Below are positions 42,995-51,668 of a stretch of DNA of 64,000 nt, piece by piece. Under the pieces are notes generated by a model, which did not search any database, was not told where the DNA came from, and saw nothing but the letters and a program-made list of their open reading frames with translations. The position numbers and the translations under genes were made by a program. Source of the DNA: Curtobacterium sp. MCBA15_008 (GTDB lineage: Bacteria; Actinomycetota; Actinomycetes; Actinomycetales; Microbacteriaceae); NCBI RefSeq assembly GCF_001865065.1, contig NZ_MJGN01000011.1, positions 62,001 to 126,000 of the forward strand, written 5' to 3'. Position 1 is the stretch's first letter. Every line of letters starts with the position of its first letter.

Positions 42995-44545
42995 ATGCCC
43001 GCGACGCTGCGCTCCCTGCTGCACCGAGTCGACCTGCACCTCCGGCTGCTCACCAGCGCCGACACGGACGCCCTCGACGCTCCGCTGTCCTGGCTGCACA
43101 GCTCCGACCTGGCCGACCCGACGCCGTTCCTGGCGGACGGTCAGGGCCTCCTGACGACGGGCACGCAGTTCGGGGTCGACGCCGACGTCACCGAGGGGTT
43201 CGCCGACTCGTACGTCCGGCGGCTGCGGGAACGGGGTGTCGTCGCGCTCGGCTTCGGCACCGAGGTGGTCCGTGCGGGCACCCCGGCCGAGCTCGTCGAC
43301 GCGTGCGAGGCGCAGGGACTCCCGCTGTTCGAGGTGCCCTACGAGACGTCGTTCATCGCCGTCGCCCAGGCCAACGCGGACGCCGTCGCCCGCGAGGCCA
43401 ACGCACGGAACGCCTGGGCCCTCGCCGCCCAGCGCGCGATCTCCCTCGCCGCGATGCGACCGGACGGTCTCGGCGCCACCATCGCCGAGCTCTCCCGACA
43501 GCTCGACGGGTGGGTCGGGCTCTTCGACGTCTCCGGACGACTGGACCGGGGGCACCCGGCCGACGGGGTCACGGGGTCGGACCTCGACCTCCTCCGGACC
43601 GAGTCCCTCCGGTTGCTCCGCGCCGGCCAGCGCGCGAGCCTGCCCGTGACGACCCGGCACCGCACCGGCTTCACGCTCCAGACCCTCGGCAGCGGCGGCC
43701 ACCTGAGCGGGGTGCTGGCGATCGCGAACGGCGGTGCGCTCGACCGGGCCGGGCGTGAGGTCGTCACCGCCGTCATCGCCCTCGCCGGACTCGCTCTGCA
43801 GCAGAACCGCGAGCTCGCCCGCGCCCGGGGGCTCCTGCGGACCGGACTGCTCACGATGCTCTCCGTCGGCGACCCCGACGTCGTCGACACCACCTCCCGC
43901 GAGGTCTGGGGACCGCTCCCCGCCGAACCCGTCCGGATCGCCGCCGTCGAGGTCCCCGACCAGGACCTCGACACCGTGGTCGACCTGCTCGAGCTCTGGG
44001 TACAGGACCGACCCGGGCACCTGTTCTTCGCCGTCGACGACGCCCTCTTCCTCTGCGTCAGCGCCGACGACACGGCGATCGTCGACGAGCTCGTCTCCCG
44101 GTTCGACCTCCGCGCCGGGCTCTCCGACGGCGCCTCGTACCGGTCCTTCGGACGCGCGCGCACCGAGGCCGTGCAGGCCCTCGACCGCCGCCGCGAGGGC
44201 CGCCCCGGCACCACTGAGTTCGGCGACCTCGCACGGGAGGGCGTGCTCGCCCACCTGGCACACGTCGACGTCGACGCGGGTGCGGTCGCCCGGGCGTTCC
44301 TCGCCCCGCTGCGAGGACACGACCGAGAGGCGGGCACCGACCTCACCCGGACCGTCCGCACCTGGCTCGAGCAGAACTGCGAGTACGACCGCACGGCGCA
44401 GGCACTCGGCGTCCACCGGCACACCGCACGTGCCCGGGTCGAGCACGCCGGGCGACTGCTCGACCGGGACCTGTCGGCCTTCGCGACCCGGGCCGACCTG
44501 TGGGCCGCGTTCGTGGTCGAGGGCGGCCCGGCGGGCGCCGAATAG
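42995..44545 (+). CDS. PucR-family transcriptional regulator
   Basis: 516 residues. An N-terminal PucR sensory domain (LHSSDLADPTPFLADGQGLL, LPLFEVPYETSFIAVAQ) and a GGDEF-like/GAF middle part are followed by a C-terminal HTH_30 (TVRTWLEQNCEYDRTAQAL, then GVHRHTARARVEHAGRLLDRD). PucR proteins usually activate purine or amine catabolism. Being divergent from gabT-gabD-puo suggests control of GABA use. Leaderless start: TAGGGT (42983-42988) then six nt. Confidence 0.93.
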   Translation: MPATLRSLLHRVDLHLRLLTSADTDALDAPLSWLHSSDLADPTPFLADGQGLLTTGTQFGVDADVTEGFADSYVRRLRERGVVALGFGTEVVRAGTPAELVDACEAQGLPLFEVPYETSFIAVAQANADAVAREANARNAWALAAQRAISLAAMRPDGLGATIAELSRQLDGWVGLFDVSGRLDRGHPADGVTGSDLDLLRTESLRLLRAGQRASLPVTTRHRTGFTLQTLGSGGHLSGVLAIANGGALDRAGREVVTAVIALAGLALQQNRELARARGLLRTGLLTMLSVGDPDVVDTTSREVWGPLPAEPVRIAAVEVPDQDLDTVVDLLELWVQDRPGHLFFAVDDALFLCVSADDTAIVDELVSRFDLRAGLSDGASYRSFGRARTEAVQALDRRREGRPGTTEFGDLAREGVLAHLAHVDVDAGAVARAFLAPLRGHDREAGTDLTRTVRTWLEQNCEYDRTAQALGVHRHTARARVEHAGRLLDRDLSAFATRADLWAAFVVEGGPAGAE

Positions 44546-44554
44546 GCTGACACC

Positions 44555-45172
44555 GTGCCGACGACCCCGGCCCGCCGGCGCCTCAGCCCGGCCGAACGCG
44601 AGGCCCAGATCACCGCGGCCGCGATCGAGGTCGCCCGCGCCGAGGGGCTCGCCGGCGTGACCCTCCGCGGGGTCGCTGCTGCCATCGGGGTCGCCCCGTC
44701 CCTCGTCGCCCACTACCGGCCGGCGATGGAGGAGCTGGTCGGCGAGACCTTCCGGACCGTCGCGAGCGCCGAGGTCGCCGAGGTCCGGTCGATCGTCACC
44801 GCCGTCGACGACCCCGTCGGGCAGCTCCGTGCCCTGCTGGCGTGCATCGCCGACCCCGAGCGCGACGACGTCGCGGCCCTCTGGGCGGACGCCTGGAGCA
44901 TCGGTCGGACGAACCCGTCGCTGGCGACCGCGGCGCGTGACGTCATGGACGACTGGCAGCTCCTGGCGACCGCCGTGGTCGGCGCCGGGGTCCGCGACGG
45001 GGTCATGCGCGCCGAAGACCCCGACGAGGTCGGCCGGCTCCTGTTCGCCCTCGTCGACGCGACGAACGGGTACGCCCTCGTCGACCACCTGGACCGCCCG
45101 ACCCGCGAGGGACTGGTCCGCACGACCATCGCCCGCGCGGTCGACCTCGACCCTGTGACCCTCGCCGGCTGA
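44555..45172 (+). CDS. TetR-family regulator
   Basis: 205 residues. HTH: REAQITAAAIEVARAEGL, then VTLRGVAAAIGVAPSLVAHY; the helical C-terminal domain resembles BetI-type regulators (WADAWSIGRTNPSLA). GTG 44555 is six nt after TAGGCT (44543-44548), and the TAG of that -10 is itself the stop codon of the PucR gene, a notable economy. It may regulate the adjacent amine genes or act elsewhere. Confidence 0.88.
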   Translation: MPTTPARRRLSPAEREAQITAAAIEVARAEGLAGVTLRGVAAAIGVAPSLVAHYRPAMEELVGETFRTVASAEVAEVRSIVTAVDDPVGQLRALLACIADPERDDVAALWADAWSIGRTNPSLATAARDVMDDWQLLATAVVGAGVRDGVMRAEDPDEVGRLLFALVDATNGYALVDHLDRPTREGLVRTTIARAVDLDPVTLAG

Positions 45173-45196
45173 GCCTCGGGGCGCCCGGTGCTCCGC

Positions 45197-45400
45197 CTAG
45201 TGGTTCCCGCCATTCCGACGACGGTGCCGGATGGTGGTACCGACGTAACACCCGCCGACTCCGGCAGCGATGCCGACCGCGAACGAACCGACGATCTGGT
45301 TCGGCGTACCGATCGTCGCCGCGGAGACAGCGGCACCAGCGATGATCAGGCCGACCGTGACGGCGATGGCGAACACGGGGTTGCCGAAGAGTTTCGTCAC
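45197..45400 (-). CDS. Small two-helix membrane protein (67 residues)
   Basis: GTG 45398-45400 preceded by AAGGAGGT five nt upstream, the strongest ribosome site in this area. Two hydrophobic glycine/alanine-rich segments (PVFAIAVTVGLIIAGAAVSA and NQIVGSFAVGIAAGVGGCYV) and a basic His/Arg tail (RHRRRNGGNH). No family recognised. Convergent with the TetR gene and divergent from another small membrane protein. Confidence 0.75.
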   Translation of the reverse strand: MTKLFGNPVFAIAVTVGLIIAGAAVSAATIGTPNQIVGSFAVGIAAGVGGCYVGTTIRHRRRNGGNH

Positions 45401-45558
45401 GATGACCTCCTTGTGCGGATCGGGGAGCTTCTCTGCCTCGCTTCCGCGACGCTAACGAAGCCGCCGTGAGACGTCAATACTTCACATACAGAAGAGAGAG
45501 TCAGGACGGTCGGTACGCTCGTGTCGTCGCACAGGGAGCGACGGGGAACGAGGCGTAC

Positions 45559-45972
45559 ATGACCACGACGGACGAACTCCGACGATCGCGACGGACCCGC
45601 CCGCGGGCGGTGACGGTCTCGATCGTGCTCTGGGCGGTGTGGCTCGTCGTCGGCGTGGTCTCGACCGTGGTCATCGCCACGCTCGGCTGGGGACTTCCCG
45701 GCTTCGGCGGGGTCGCGGCACTCGTGGTGTCGTTCGTCCTCTGGGCCCTCGTCGCGGCTGCGCTGCTGCAGCTCCTCCGCGGATCGGGAGCGGCACGCCT
45801 CGTCCTCGTCGTGATCGCGGCGTTCCGGGCCGCCCTGAGCATCACGACGGGCGGCATCTCGCTCGCGATGGTGCTGCTGTCGGTCGTGGCGGCGGTCCTG
45901 CTGTTCCTGCCCAGCGCCCGACCCTGGTTCCGACGCGGCGAGCGCGTCGTCCCCGACGAGCCGGCGAGCTGA
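45559..45972 (+). CDS. Small membrane protein (137 residues)
   Basis: After a basic N-terminus (MTTTDELRRSRRTRPR) come four hydrophobic segments: VSIVLWAVWLVVGVVSTVVI, GVAALVVSFVLWALVAAALL, LVLVVIAAFRAALSI and LAMVLLSVVAAVLLFLP. The tail is polar. The ATG at 45559 has GAGG five nt upstream; TACGCT near 45513 is a plausible -10. Typical of uncharacterised actinobacterial membrane proteins; function unknown. Confidence 0.75.
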   Translation: MTTTDELRRSRRTRPRAVTVSIVLWAVWLVVGVVSTVVIATLGWGLPGFGGVAALVVSFVLWALVAAALLQLLRGSGAARLVLVVIAAFRAALSITTGGISLAMVLLSVVAAVLLFLPSARPWFRRGERVVPDEPAS

Positions 45973-45993
45973 CGGCTCTGGGACAGACCACCT

Positions 45994-46041
45994 GACGGAC
46001 TGGAGGCGCGGTGCCGGCTGGCACCGCGCCTCCAGTCCGTC
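45994..46041. repeat. Dispersed hairpin repeat, copy C (22-bp perfect stem)
   Basis: Arms 45994-46015 and 46020-46041, loop GGCT; the longest perfect stem of the family. Lies between convergent genes for the small membrane protein and the large surface protein and should terminate both. Confidence 0.9.
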
Positions 46042-46060
46042 GACGGGTCAGGCCCTCGGA

Positions 46061-49000
46061 TCAGACGTGGCGACCACCGCGGCGGCGTCGCGTCAGCAGC
46101 AGCACGCCACCCGCCAGGAGCATGGCGAGTCCGCCGAGGCCCGGCCAGAGCAGGTCGGCGCCGGTGAAGGCGAGCCCGCCGCGGGGCGCCGCTTCCGGAG
46201 TGGTCGTGGGCGCGGTCGGGGCAGGGGCCCCGGTCGCGGTCGGCGCCGGAGCAACCGGGGTCGACGCGGTCGGGTCGGCCTCCGCGTACGCGATGCTCAC
46301 CGTCGCCGACGTCGCTTCGCCCGACGCGTCCGACACGGTGTACTCGACGGTCGACGGGTTGCCGGTGAAGTCCGCCTCGGGGACGAAGGTGTCACGACCG
46401 GTCGTCGTGTCGACCGTCCAGGTGCCCTCACCCTCGACAGCGAGCGACGTGACCGGGGTCCCGTCGGCGGCGAGCAGGCGCACGGTCGTCGGGTCCACGT
46501 TGCGGGAGTCGTTCGCGGTGACGTCCACCGACACCGTCTCACCGGTCGCATGGTCGAGCGACGAGTCGTCGGCCGCGAGGGGCAGGTAGCGGACGGAGAC
46601 GAGTGCCGTGGTGGTCGCACCGTCGGCGCCGGTCGCGCTGTAGCGGACGGGGGTCGGGTTCCCCGTGAACCCGTCGAGCGGCGTGAAGGTCAGCTCCCCG
46701 CTGGCCGTGTCGACGGTCCAGGTACCCTCGCCGTCGACCACGAAGGTCGTCTGCGGGTTCCGGTCGCGGTCGAGCAGCCGGACGGAGGCCGGGTCGACGT
46801 TCGCGGAGTCGTTCGCCGCGACGTCGACCGTCACCGGCTCGCCGAGCGCGTTGCCGCCGGAGACGTCGTCGACGGCTGCGGGCTGGTAGGTGACGTCCAC
46901 GTCGGCCGTGGTGGTCTCACCGCGGCCGTCCTGCACGGTGTACCGAGCGGTGGTCGGGTCGCCGGTGAACCCGGTCTCCGGCGTGAAGGTCACCGTGCCG
47001 GCGCTCGTGTCGGCCGTCCACGTCCCCTCGCCGCGCACGGTGCGGGTCGTGACCGGCTGTCCGTCGGCGTCGAGCAGGCGGAGGGTCGAGCGGTCCACGT
47101 TCGCACTGTCGTTGCCCACGACGTCGACCGTGACGGCCGAGCCGAGGGCGTTGCGACGGGAGACGTCCTTCGTCGCGACCGGGGCGTACGCCACGGTGAC
47201 GACCGCGGTGGTCGCGTGACCGGCAGCGTCCTGCACCGAGTACCGGACCGGGGTCGGGTCGCCCGTGTACCCGGCAGCGGGCGTGAAGGTGACGGTGCCC
47301 GTGGCCGTGTCGACCGTCCACGTTCCCTGGCCCGCCACGGGCAGCTCGGTGACGAGGGCGGCGCCCTGCACGAGGCGCACGCTGGACGCGACGACGTTCG
47401 ACGAGTCGTTCGTGGTCACCGTGACGGACGCCGGGGAACCGACGGTGTTGCCGGTCGAGCCGTCGGCAGCGGCCACCGGCAGGTACGAGACGGTGACGGT
47501 CTGGCGGACGCCGCGCTCGAACGCGTCGCCCGCGGTGTACGTCACGGGCGCCGGGTTGCCGGTGAACCCGCGCTGGGGCGTGAAGGTCACCACGCCCGTG
47601 GCCGCGTCGACCGTCCAGGTGCCCTCGCCGTCGACGACGAGCTCCCGCGTCGCGTCGCCGGCGCCGTCGACCAGGTGGACGGAGGTGCGCTCGAGGCCCG
47701 CCGAGTCGTTCGCGAGGACGGGGACCGACACGGGCTCACCCGGGGTCGGCGCGACCACGGCGTCCGCCGCGGCGACCGGACGGTAGGCCACCTGGACCGG
47801 GGCCGACGAGGTGTGCCCGCTCCCGTCGCTCACCGTGTAAGTGACCGGTGCGGGGTTCCCGGTGAAGCCGGGCAGGGGTGTGAAGGTGACCGCGCCGGTG
47901 GTGGCGTCGACCGTCCACGTGCCCTGGTCGGCGATCGGCAGGGTCGAGACCGGCGTGCCGTCGGCATCGAGCAGCTGCACGGTCGTCCGGTCGACGTTCG
48001 CCGAGTCGTTCGCCGTCACGTCCACGGTCACCGTGCTGCCGACGGTGTTGTCGCGTGCGTCGTCGGCCGTGGCCGCGACGGCGTACCGGACGGTGATCGT
48101 CGCCGTCGCGGGCGTCGTCGCACCGCTGCCCGTGGCGACGCGGTAGGTGACGGGAGTCGGGTTGCCCGTGAAGTCGCGCGCCGTGGTGAAGGTCACCCGG
48201 CCCGTCTTGGGGTCGACGGTCCAGGTTCCCTGACCGCCGACCGTCAGCGACGACCTCGGCGTGCCGTCGGCGTCGAGCAGCTGGACGCTCGTCGGGTCGA
48301 CGTTGTCGGAGTCGTTCGCCGTCACGTCGACCACGGCCGGGCTGCCCTGCCGGACGGCCGAGACCGTGTCGGCGGCGGCGGTCGGCTGGTACGTCACGAC
48401 GACCTGCGCGCCGGTTTCCAGCCCGCGGCCGTCCCGCACGGTGTAGTCGACGGGGGCCGGGTCGCCGGTGAACCCCGCGGCCGGCGTGAACGTCACCGTG
48501 CCCTTCGTGGTGTCGACGGTCCAGTCGCCCTGACCCTCGACGTGGAGTGCGGTGGTCGGCTTGCCGTCGGCGCCCGTGATGCTGAGGGTGGCGGGGTCGA
48601 GGTCACCCGCGTCGTTCTTGACCACGTCCACGGTGACGGCCTTCCCGGGCTCGCTCACCGCGGCTTCGTCCGTCGTGGCGACCGGCTTCGGCTTCACCGC
48701 GTTCGTGAACGAGCAGTCGACCGAGGCGACCCCTGCCGGGATCGTGAAGGTGCCCGTCGTCCCGGTCCCATCGATGACCGCCTTGCCGGTGGCCGGGTCC
48801 TTGCAGAGCCACGTCGTCGTGTAGTTCACCGGGTTCGTCGTGCCCGCGGGCGTCTGCGCGATCGTGTACGGGTCGGTCTGCCCGGGGAGGAGCAGGACCG
48901 GTCCGGCCGTGGCGGTGGGCTCCTTCGCCGTGGTGGTCGCCGAGTTGTTCGTCGTGACGCCGTTGCCGCCGATCGTGACGGTGAAGTCGTCGCCCGGGTC

Positions 49001-49873
49001 GAAGGTCGTCGCGGGACGGGTCGCCGTGACGGAACCCGTGGTCGGCAGGGCGTTGCTCGCCATGTCGGTGACCTTGGCGCTGAGGTTCTGTGTGCCGATG
49101 ACGCGACCCGTGATCGGGTTCACCTTGAGGAAGGCGTTCGCACCGCTGCCCGCGATGTAGAGGTAACTGTCGTCGCCGAACGCCATCGAGTTCAACGCGA
49201 TCCCGGTGGCGATCGCGGGTCCGACCTTGCTCGCCCTCGCCGTCCCGACGCCGACGAGATCCGCCGCGTCGACGCGGTAGATCTGCGCCGACGAGCCGCT
49301 GCTCTTGATGAAGTACATGTTGCCCTGGCCGTCGAACGCCAGGTCGCCGTTGGTGCCGTCGGATCCCTCGGCGGTGACCGTCACGATCGTGCCGGAGTTC
49401 GTGTGGGTCGCCGGGTCGTAGCTCGTGAACTTGAACTCGGTCGCCGAGCCCGTGACCACGCCGCCGTAGTAGTACTTGCCGGACTTCGGGTCGATGCCGC
49501 CCATGTTGTTCGTGACGCCCGACGTCCGCGGGGTGGTCCGGAACTTCTCGGTCCCCGCGTTCCACTCGTAGACGTTGGTCGGGTCGGTGAGGACGAGTGT
49601 GCCACCGTCCGCCGAGAGCCCGAGCTGGTTGATCGCACCAGCGCCGCTCGGCACGGGGACGACACTCGACGTCGCACCGGTGGCCCGGTCGATCGAGACG
49701 ACCCCGGAACCGTCCGAGGTGGTCGCGTAGAGCAGCGTCTTCGAGAACGCGGGAGCAGCGGACGCGGACTGCGGGAGGGCGACGACCGCACCCGCAGTGA
49801 CGAGGGCGGCGACCAGGGCGGCGCCTCCGAGACGGAGGGCGGGCGGGCACGACGGACGTGCGGCATCGGGCAT
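46061..49873 (-). CDS. LAxTG-anchored surface protein with eight CshA-type repeats
   Basis: 1270 residues. Signal peptide (ALVAALVTAGAVVALPQSAS, cut after SAAP region); an N-terminal beta-propeller-like domain (about 45-290, repeated VDAADLVG/GDDSYLYIAG blades); a prealbumin-like domain (TWLCKDPATGKAVIDG); then eight repeats of about 100 residues sharing GTWTVDxxTGxVTFTPxxGFTGxPxPVxY, as in streptococcal CshA fibril repeats; a Pro/Thr linker; LAFTG, membrane helix and RRRRGG tail for a class E sortase. Probably an extracellular fibril or adhesin. ATG 49871-49873 chosen; an in-frame TTG six nt upstream is possible. Confidence 0.9.
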   Translation of the reverse strand: MPDAARPSCPPALRLGGAALVAALVTAGAVVALPQSASAAPAFSKTLLYATTSDGSGVVSIDRATGATSSVVPVPSGAGAINQLGLSADGGTLVLTDPTNVYEWNAGTEKFRTTPRTSGVTNNMGGIDPKSGKYYYGGVVTGSATEFKFTSYDPATHTNSGTIVTVTAEGSDGTNGDLAFDGQGNMYFIKSSGSSAQIYRVDAADLVGVGTARASKVGPAIATGIALNSMAFGDDSYLYIAGSGANAFLKVNPITGRVIGTQNLSAKVTDMASNALPTTGSVTATRPATTFDPGDDFTVTIGGNGVTTNNSATTTAKEPTATAGPVLLLPGQTDPYTIAQTPAGTTNPVNYTTTWLCKDPATGKAVIDGTGTTGTFTIPAGVASVDCSFTNAVKPKPVATTDEAAVSEPGKAVTVDVVKNDAGDLDPATLSITGADGKPTTALHVEGQGDWTVDTTKGTVTFTPAAGFTGDPAPVDYTVRDGRGLETGAQVVVTYQPTAAADTVSAVRQGSPAVVDVTANDSDNVDPTSVQLLDADGTPRSSLTVGGQGTWTVDPKTGRVTFTTARDFTGNPTPVTYRVATGSGATTPATATITVRYAVAATADDARDNTVGSTVTVDVTANDSANVDRTTVQLLDADGTPVSTLPIADQGTWTVDATTGAVTFTPLPGFTGNPAPVTYTVSDGSGHTSSAPVQVAYRPVAAADAVVAPTPGEPVSVPVLANDSAGLERTSVHLVDGAGDATRELVVDGEGTWTVDAATGVVTFTPQRGFTGNPAPVTYTAGDAFERGVRQTVTVSYLPVAAADGSTGNTVGSPASVTVTTNDSSNVVASSVRLVQGAALVTELPVAGQGTWTVDTATGTVTFTPAAGYTGDPTPVRYSVQDAAGHATTAVVTVAYAPVATKDVSRRNALGSAVTVDVVGNDSANVDRSTLRLLDADGQPVTTRTVRGEGTWTADTSAGTVTFTPETGFTGDPTTARYTVQDGRGETTTADVDVTYQPAAVDDVSGGNALGEPVTVDVAANDSANVDPASVRLLDRDRNPQTTFVVDGEGTWTVDTASGELTFTPLDGFTGNPTPVRYSATGADGATTTALVSVRYLPLAADDSSLDHATGETVSVDVTANDSRNVDPTTVRLLAADGTPVTSLAVEGEGTWTVDTTTGRDTFVPEADFTGNPSTVEYTVSDASGEATSATVSIAYAEADPTASTPVAPAPTATGAPAPTAPTTTPEAAPRGGLAFTGADLLWPGLGGLAMLLAGGVLLLTRRRRGGRHV

Positions 49874-50218
49874 GCGCAAGGGAGGGGTCCTGACGGAGAG
49901 TTCGGGTTCGGGTCAGCCGCGGGCGAGCAGTGCTCATGCCCGGCGTGCTGTCCGCTCATCGTGGCGGACCCCGACCGGGCGCGGGGGCGAAAACCCCCGG
50001 ACTGGGGCCGCTCCGAGCAGTCCCCCTTTGTGGGGACCCGTCAGGGAACACAACAAGGGGACCCGACACGGGAAGGACCGCGGCGCACCCCCGGTGCAGA
50101 CGCATCCAGAGGACCGGGCGGGCAGCGTGGCGGGGCCGCGCCGTGCCTCCAGGCCCAGCGAAGGCCGAAGGCTCAGAGAACACACGAGGCACAGAGAACA
50201 CAGAAGGCGCGGAGAATG
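49874..50218. other. Intergenic leader region with hairpins
   Basis: No gene found. On the minus strand it would be the leader of the surface protein gene and contains two short hairpins, GTCCCC/GGGGAC (50020-50037) and CGGGGG/CCCCCG (49982-49999). A lone half of the dispersed repeat lies at 50142-50155. A purine-rich stretch (50173-50218) repeats GAACACA-like words. No known riboswitch class was recognised. Confidence 0.5.
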
Positions 50219-50252
50219 CAGAAGGCCCCCGGATCTCTCCGGGGGCCTTCTG
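50219..50252 (-). terminator. Terminator of tRNA-Leu
   Basis: 15-bp perfect stem (50219-50233 with 50238-50252), loop TCTC, eight nt beyond the tRNA 3' end on the minus strand. Confidence 0.85.
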
Positions 50253-50259
50253 TTCTGCC

Positions 50260-50346
50260 TGGTGCGCGAGGGGGGACTTGAACCCCCACGCCGTTTCCAG
50301 CACACGGACCTGAACCGTGCGCGTCTACCAATTCCGCCACTCGCGC
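50260..50346 (-). tRNA. tRNA-Leu (anticodon CAG)
   Basis: 87 nt including an encoded CCA. Acceptor arms GCGCGAG and CTCGCGC pair; the anticodon loop TTCAGGT gives CAG; a long variable arm (GTGCTGGAAACGGC region) identifies a class II leucine tRNA. Followed by a strong hairpin terminator. Confidence 0.95.
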
Positions 50347-50356
50347 CAGCCCGAGA

Positions 50357-50399
50357 ACACTACCATGCACAGACGCTGCCAGATGCCAACCACTACCAT
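50357..50399. promoter_or_regulatory. Divergent promoters of tRNA-Leu and fhaA
   Basis: CACTACCATGC occurs twice (50358-50368 and 50391-50401), 33 bp apart, each containing TACCAT, a plausible -10 for fhaA. On the minus strand TAGTGT (50362-50357) or CATGGT with TTGGCA upstream could serve the tRNA. Confidence 0.4.
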
Positions 50400-50433
50400 G
50401 CGTAAGGTCAGCGACCGAGAACACTGGAGACCC

Positions 50434-51114
50434 ATGGGCCTGTTGGACAGCTTCGAGCGAGGGCTGGAGCGCGCCGTGAACGGCGCGTTCGCGAAGACCT
50501 TCCGCTCCGGCGTGCAGCCCGTCGAGATCTCGAGCGCACTCCGCCGCGAGCTCGACACGAAGGCTGCCGTGGTGTCGCGCGAGCGCATCCTCGTGCCGAA
50601 CGAGTTCGCCGTGCGCCTCGCGCCGCCGGACTTCACGCGGATGAACGACATCGGTCGTCCGCTCATCGACGAGCTCTCGCAGATGGTGCAGCAGCACGCC
50701 GTCGCGCAGAACTACTCGTTCTCCGGACCCGTGACGATCGCCCTCAAGCAGGACGGCACGCTGTCCACCGGGATCCTCGAGGTCGACTCGACCACCGTGC
50801 AGCGGGACGTCGCCTGGGTCGCCGTGCTCGACATCGGTTCGCAGCGCCACAAGCTCCAGCGCGGGCGCACCGTCATCGGCCGCGGAACCGACGCCGACAT
50901 CACCGTCGCGGACACCGGCACGAGCCGGAAGCACGTCGAGGTGATCTGGGACGGCAAGCACGCCCAGGCCAACGACCTGGGGTCGACGAACGGCTCGAAA
51001 CTGAACGGCGAGCGCTTCCAGCAGGCCATCGTTGAGCCGGATTCCACGATCGAGATCGGTCGTACCCGTATGGTGTTCCGGGTGATCCCCGAGAACGACG
51101 GAGGTACCAGGTGA
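50434..51114 (+). CDS. fhaA: FHA-domain protein FhaA
   Basis: 226 residues. The N-terminal DUF3662 domain (MGLLDSFERGLERAVNGAFA, VQPVEISSALRREL) and C-terminal phosphothreonine-binding FHA domain (TVIGRGTDADITV, TSRKHVEVIWDG, NDLGSTNGSKLNG) match mycobacterial FhaA, which binds phosphorylated MurJ/PknB and restrains cell-wall synthesis. First gene of the fhaA-fhaB-pstP-rodA-pbpA-pknA operon. GGAG precedes the ATG at 50434; tandem TACCAT promoters lie upstream. Confidence 0.95.
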   Translation: MGLLDSFERGLERAVNGAFAKTFRSGVQPVEISSALRRELDTKAAVVSRERILVPNEFAVRLAPPDFTRMNDIGRPLIDELSQMVQQHAVAQNYSFSGPVTIALKQDGTLSTGILEVDSTTVQRDVAWVAVLDIGSQRHKLQRGRTVIGRGTDADITVADTGTSRKHVEVIWDGKHAQANDLGSTNGSKLNGERFQQAIVEPDSTIEIGRTRMVFRVIPENDGGTR

Positions 51115-51662
51115 CCACAGGGCTGACCCTGCTCGTCCTGCGCTTCGCGTTCCTCGCGGTGCTGTGGCTGTTCGTGTTCGTGATCGTCTTCGCGCTGCGC
51201 AGTGACCTGTTCGGTCAGCGCGTGCGCACCATCCCCACCGATCCGAAGGCCGGTGCGTCCGGTCCGACGACCCCCGCGGTGCCGGCAGCAGCGGCGCCGG
51301 CTCCGGCATCCAACGGTGCGTTCACGGATCTCATCGGACAGCCTGGAGGCGCGCAGCAGTCCGCCACGCCGGTCGCCACCCGACTGGTCATCACCGAGGG
51401 ATCGCGCGAGGGCATGGAGATGCCGCTCGGCGGCGGACCGATCACGATCGGCCGGTCCAGCGAGTCCAACGTGGTCATCCGCGACGACTACACCTCGACC
51501 AACCACGCCCGCCTCGACCTGCGCGCCGACGGCTGGCTCCTCACCGACCTCGAGTCCACGAACGGCACCTTCGTCAACGGTCAGAAGGTGACCGCACCCG
51601 TGATGATCGCCGAGCGGACGCCGATCACGATCGGGACCACGACGTTCGAGCTGCGGCGGTAA
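51111..51662 (+). CDS. fhaB: FHA-domain membrane protein FhaB (FipA-like)
   Basis: 183 residues. N-terminal membrane helix (LLVLRFAFLAVLWLFVFVIVF), an Ala/Pro-rich linker, and a C-terminal FHA domain (ITIGRSSESNVVIRDDYTS, NHARLDLR, DLESTNGTFVNGQKV). GTG 51111 overlaps the fhaA stop (GTGA). In mycobacteria the homologue is a PknA substrate that helps divisome assembly. Anchors phosphothreonine signalling to the membrane next to RodA and PbpA. Confidence 0.95.
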   Translation: MTTGLTLLVLRFAFLAVLWLFVFVIVFALRSDLFGQRVRTIPTDPKAGASGPTTPAVPAAAAPAPASNGAFTDLIGQPGGAQQSATPVATRLVITEGSREGMEMPLGGGPITIGRSSESNVVIRDDYTSTNHARLDLRADGWLLTDLESTNGTFVNGQKVTAPVMIAERTPITIGTTTFELRR

Positions 51663-51668
51663 CCCCGG

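Noticed and set aside
46300-48690. Regular 300-bp repetition resembling a CRISPR or satellite
   Set aside because: The repetition follows codons of CshA-type protein repeats; there are no spacers and no cas genes.
49874-50218. c-di-AMP or other riboswitch upstream of the surface protein
   Set aside because: Only short C/G-rich hairpins are visible; conserved riboswitch core motifs were not found.
46067-50281. 1404-codon open frame on the plus strand opposite the surface protein
   Set aside because: Arg/Gly/Asp/Val-rich shadow of a repetitive GC-rich gene. No ribosome site, no domain; the minus strand carries the signal peptide, repeats and LAFTG anchor.
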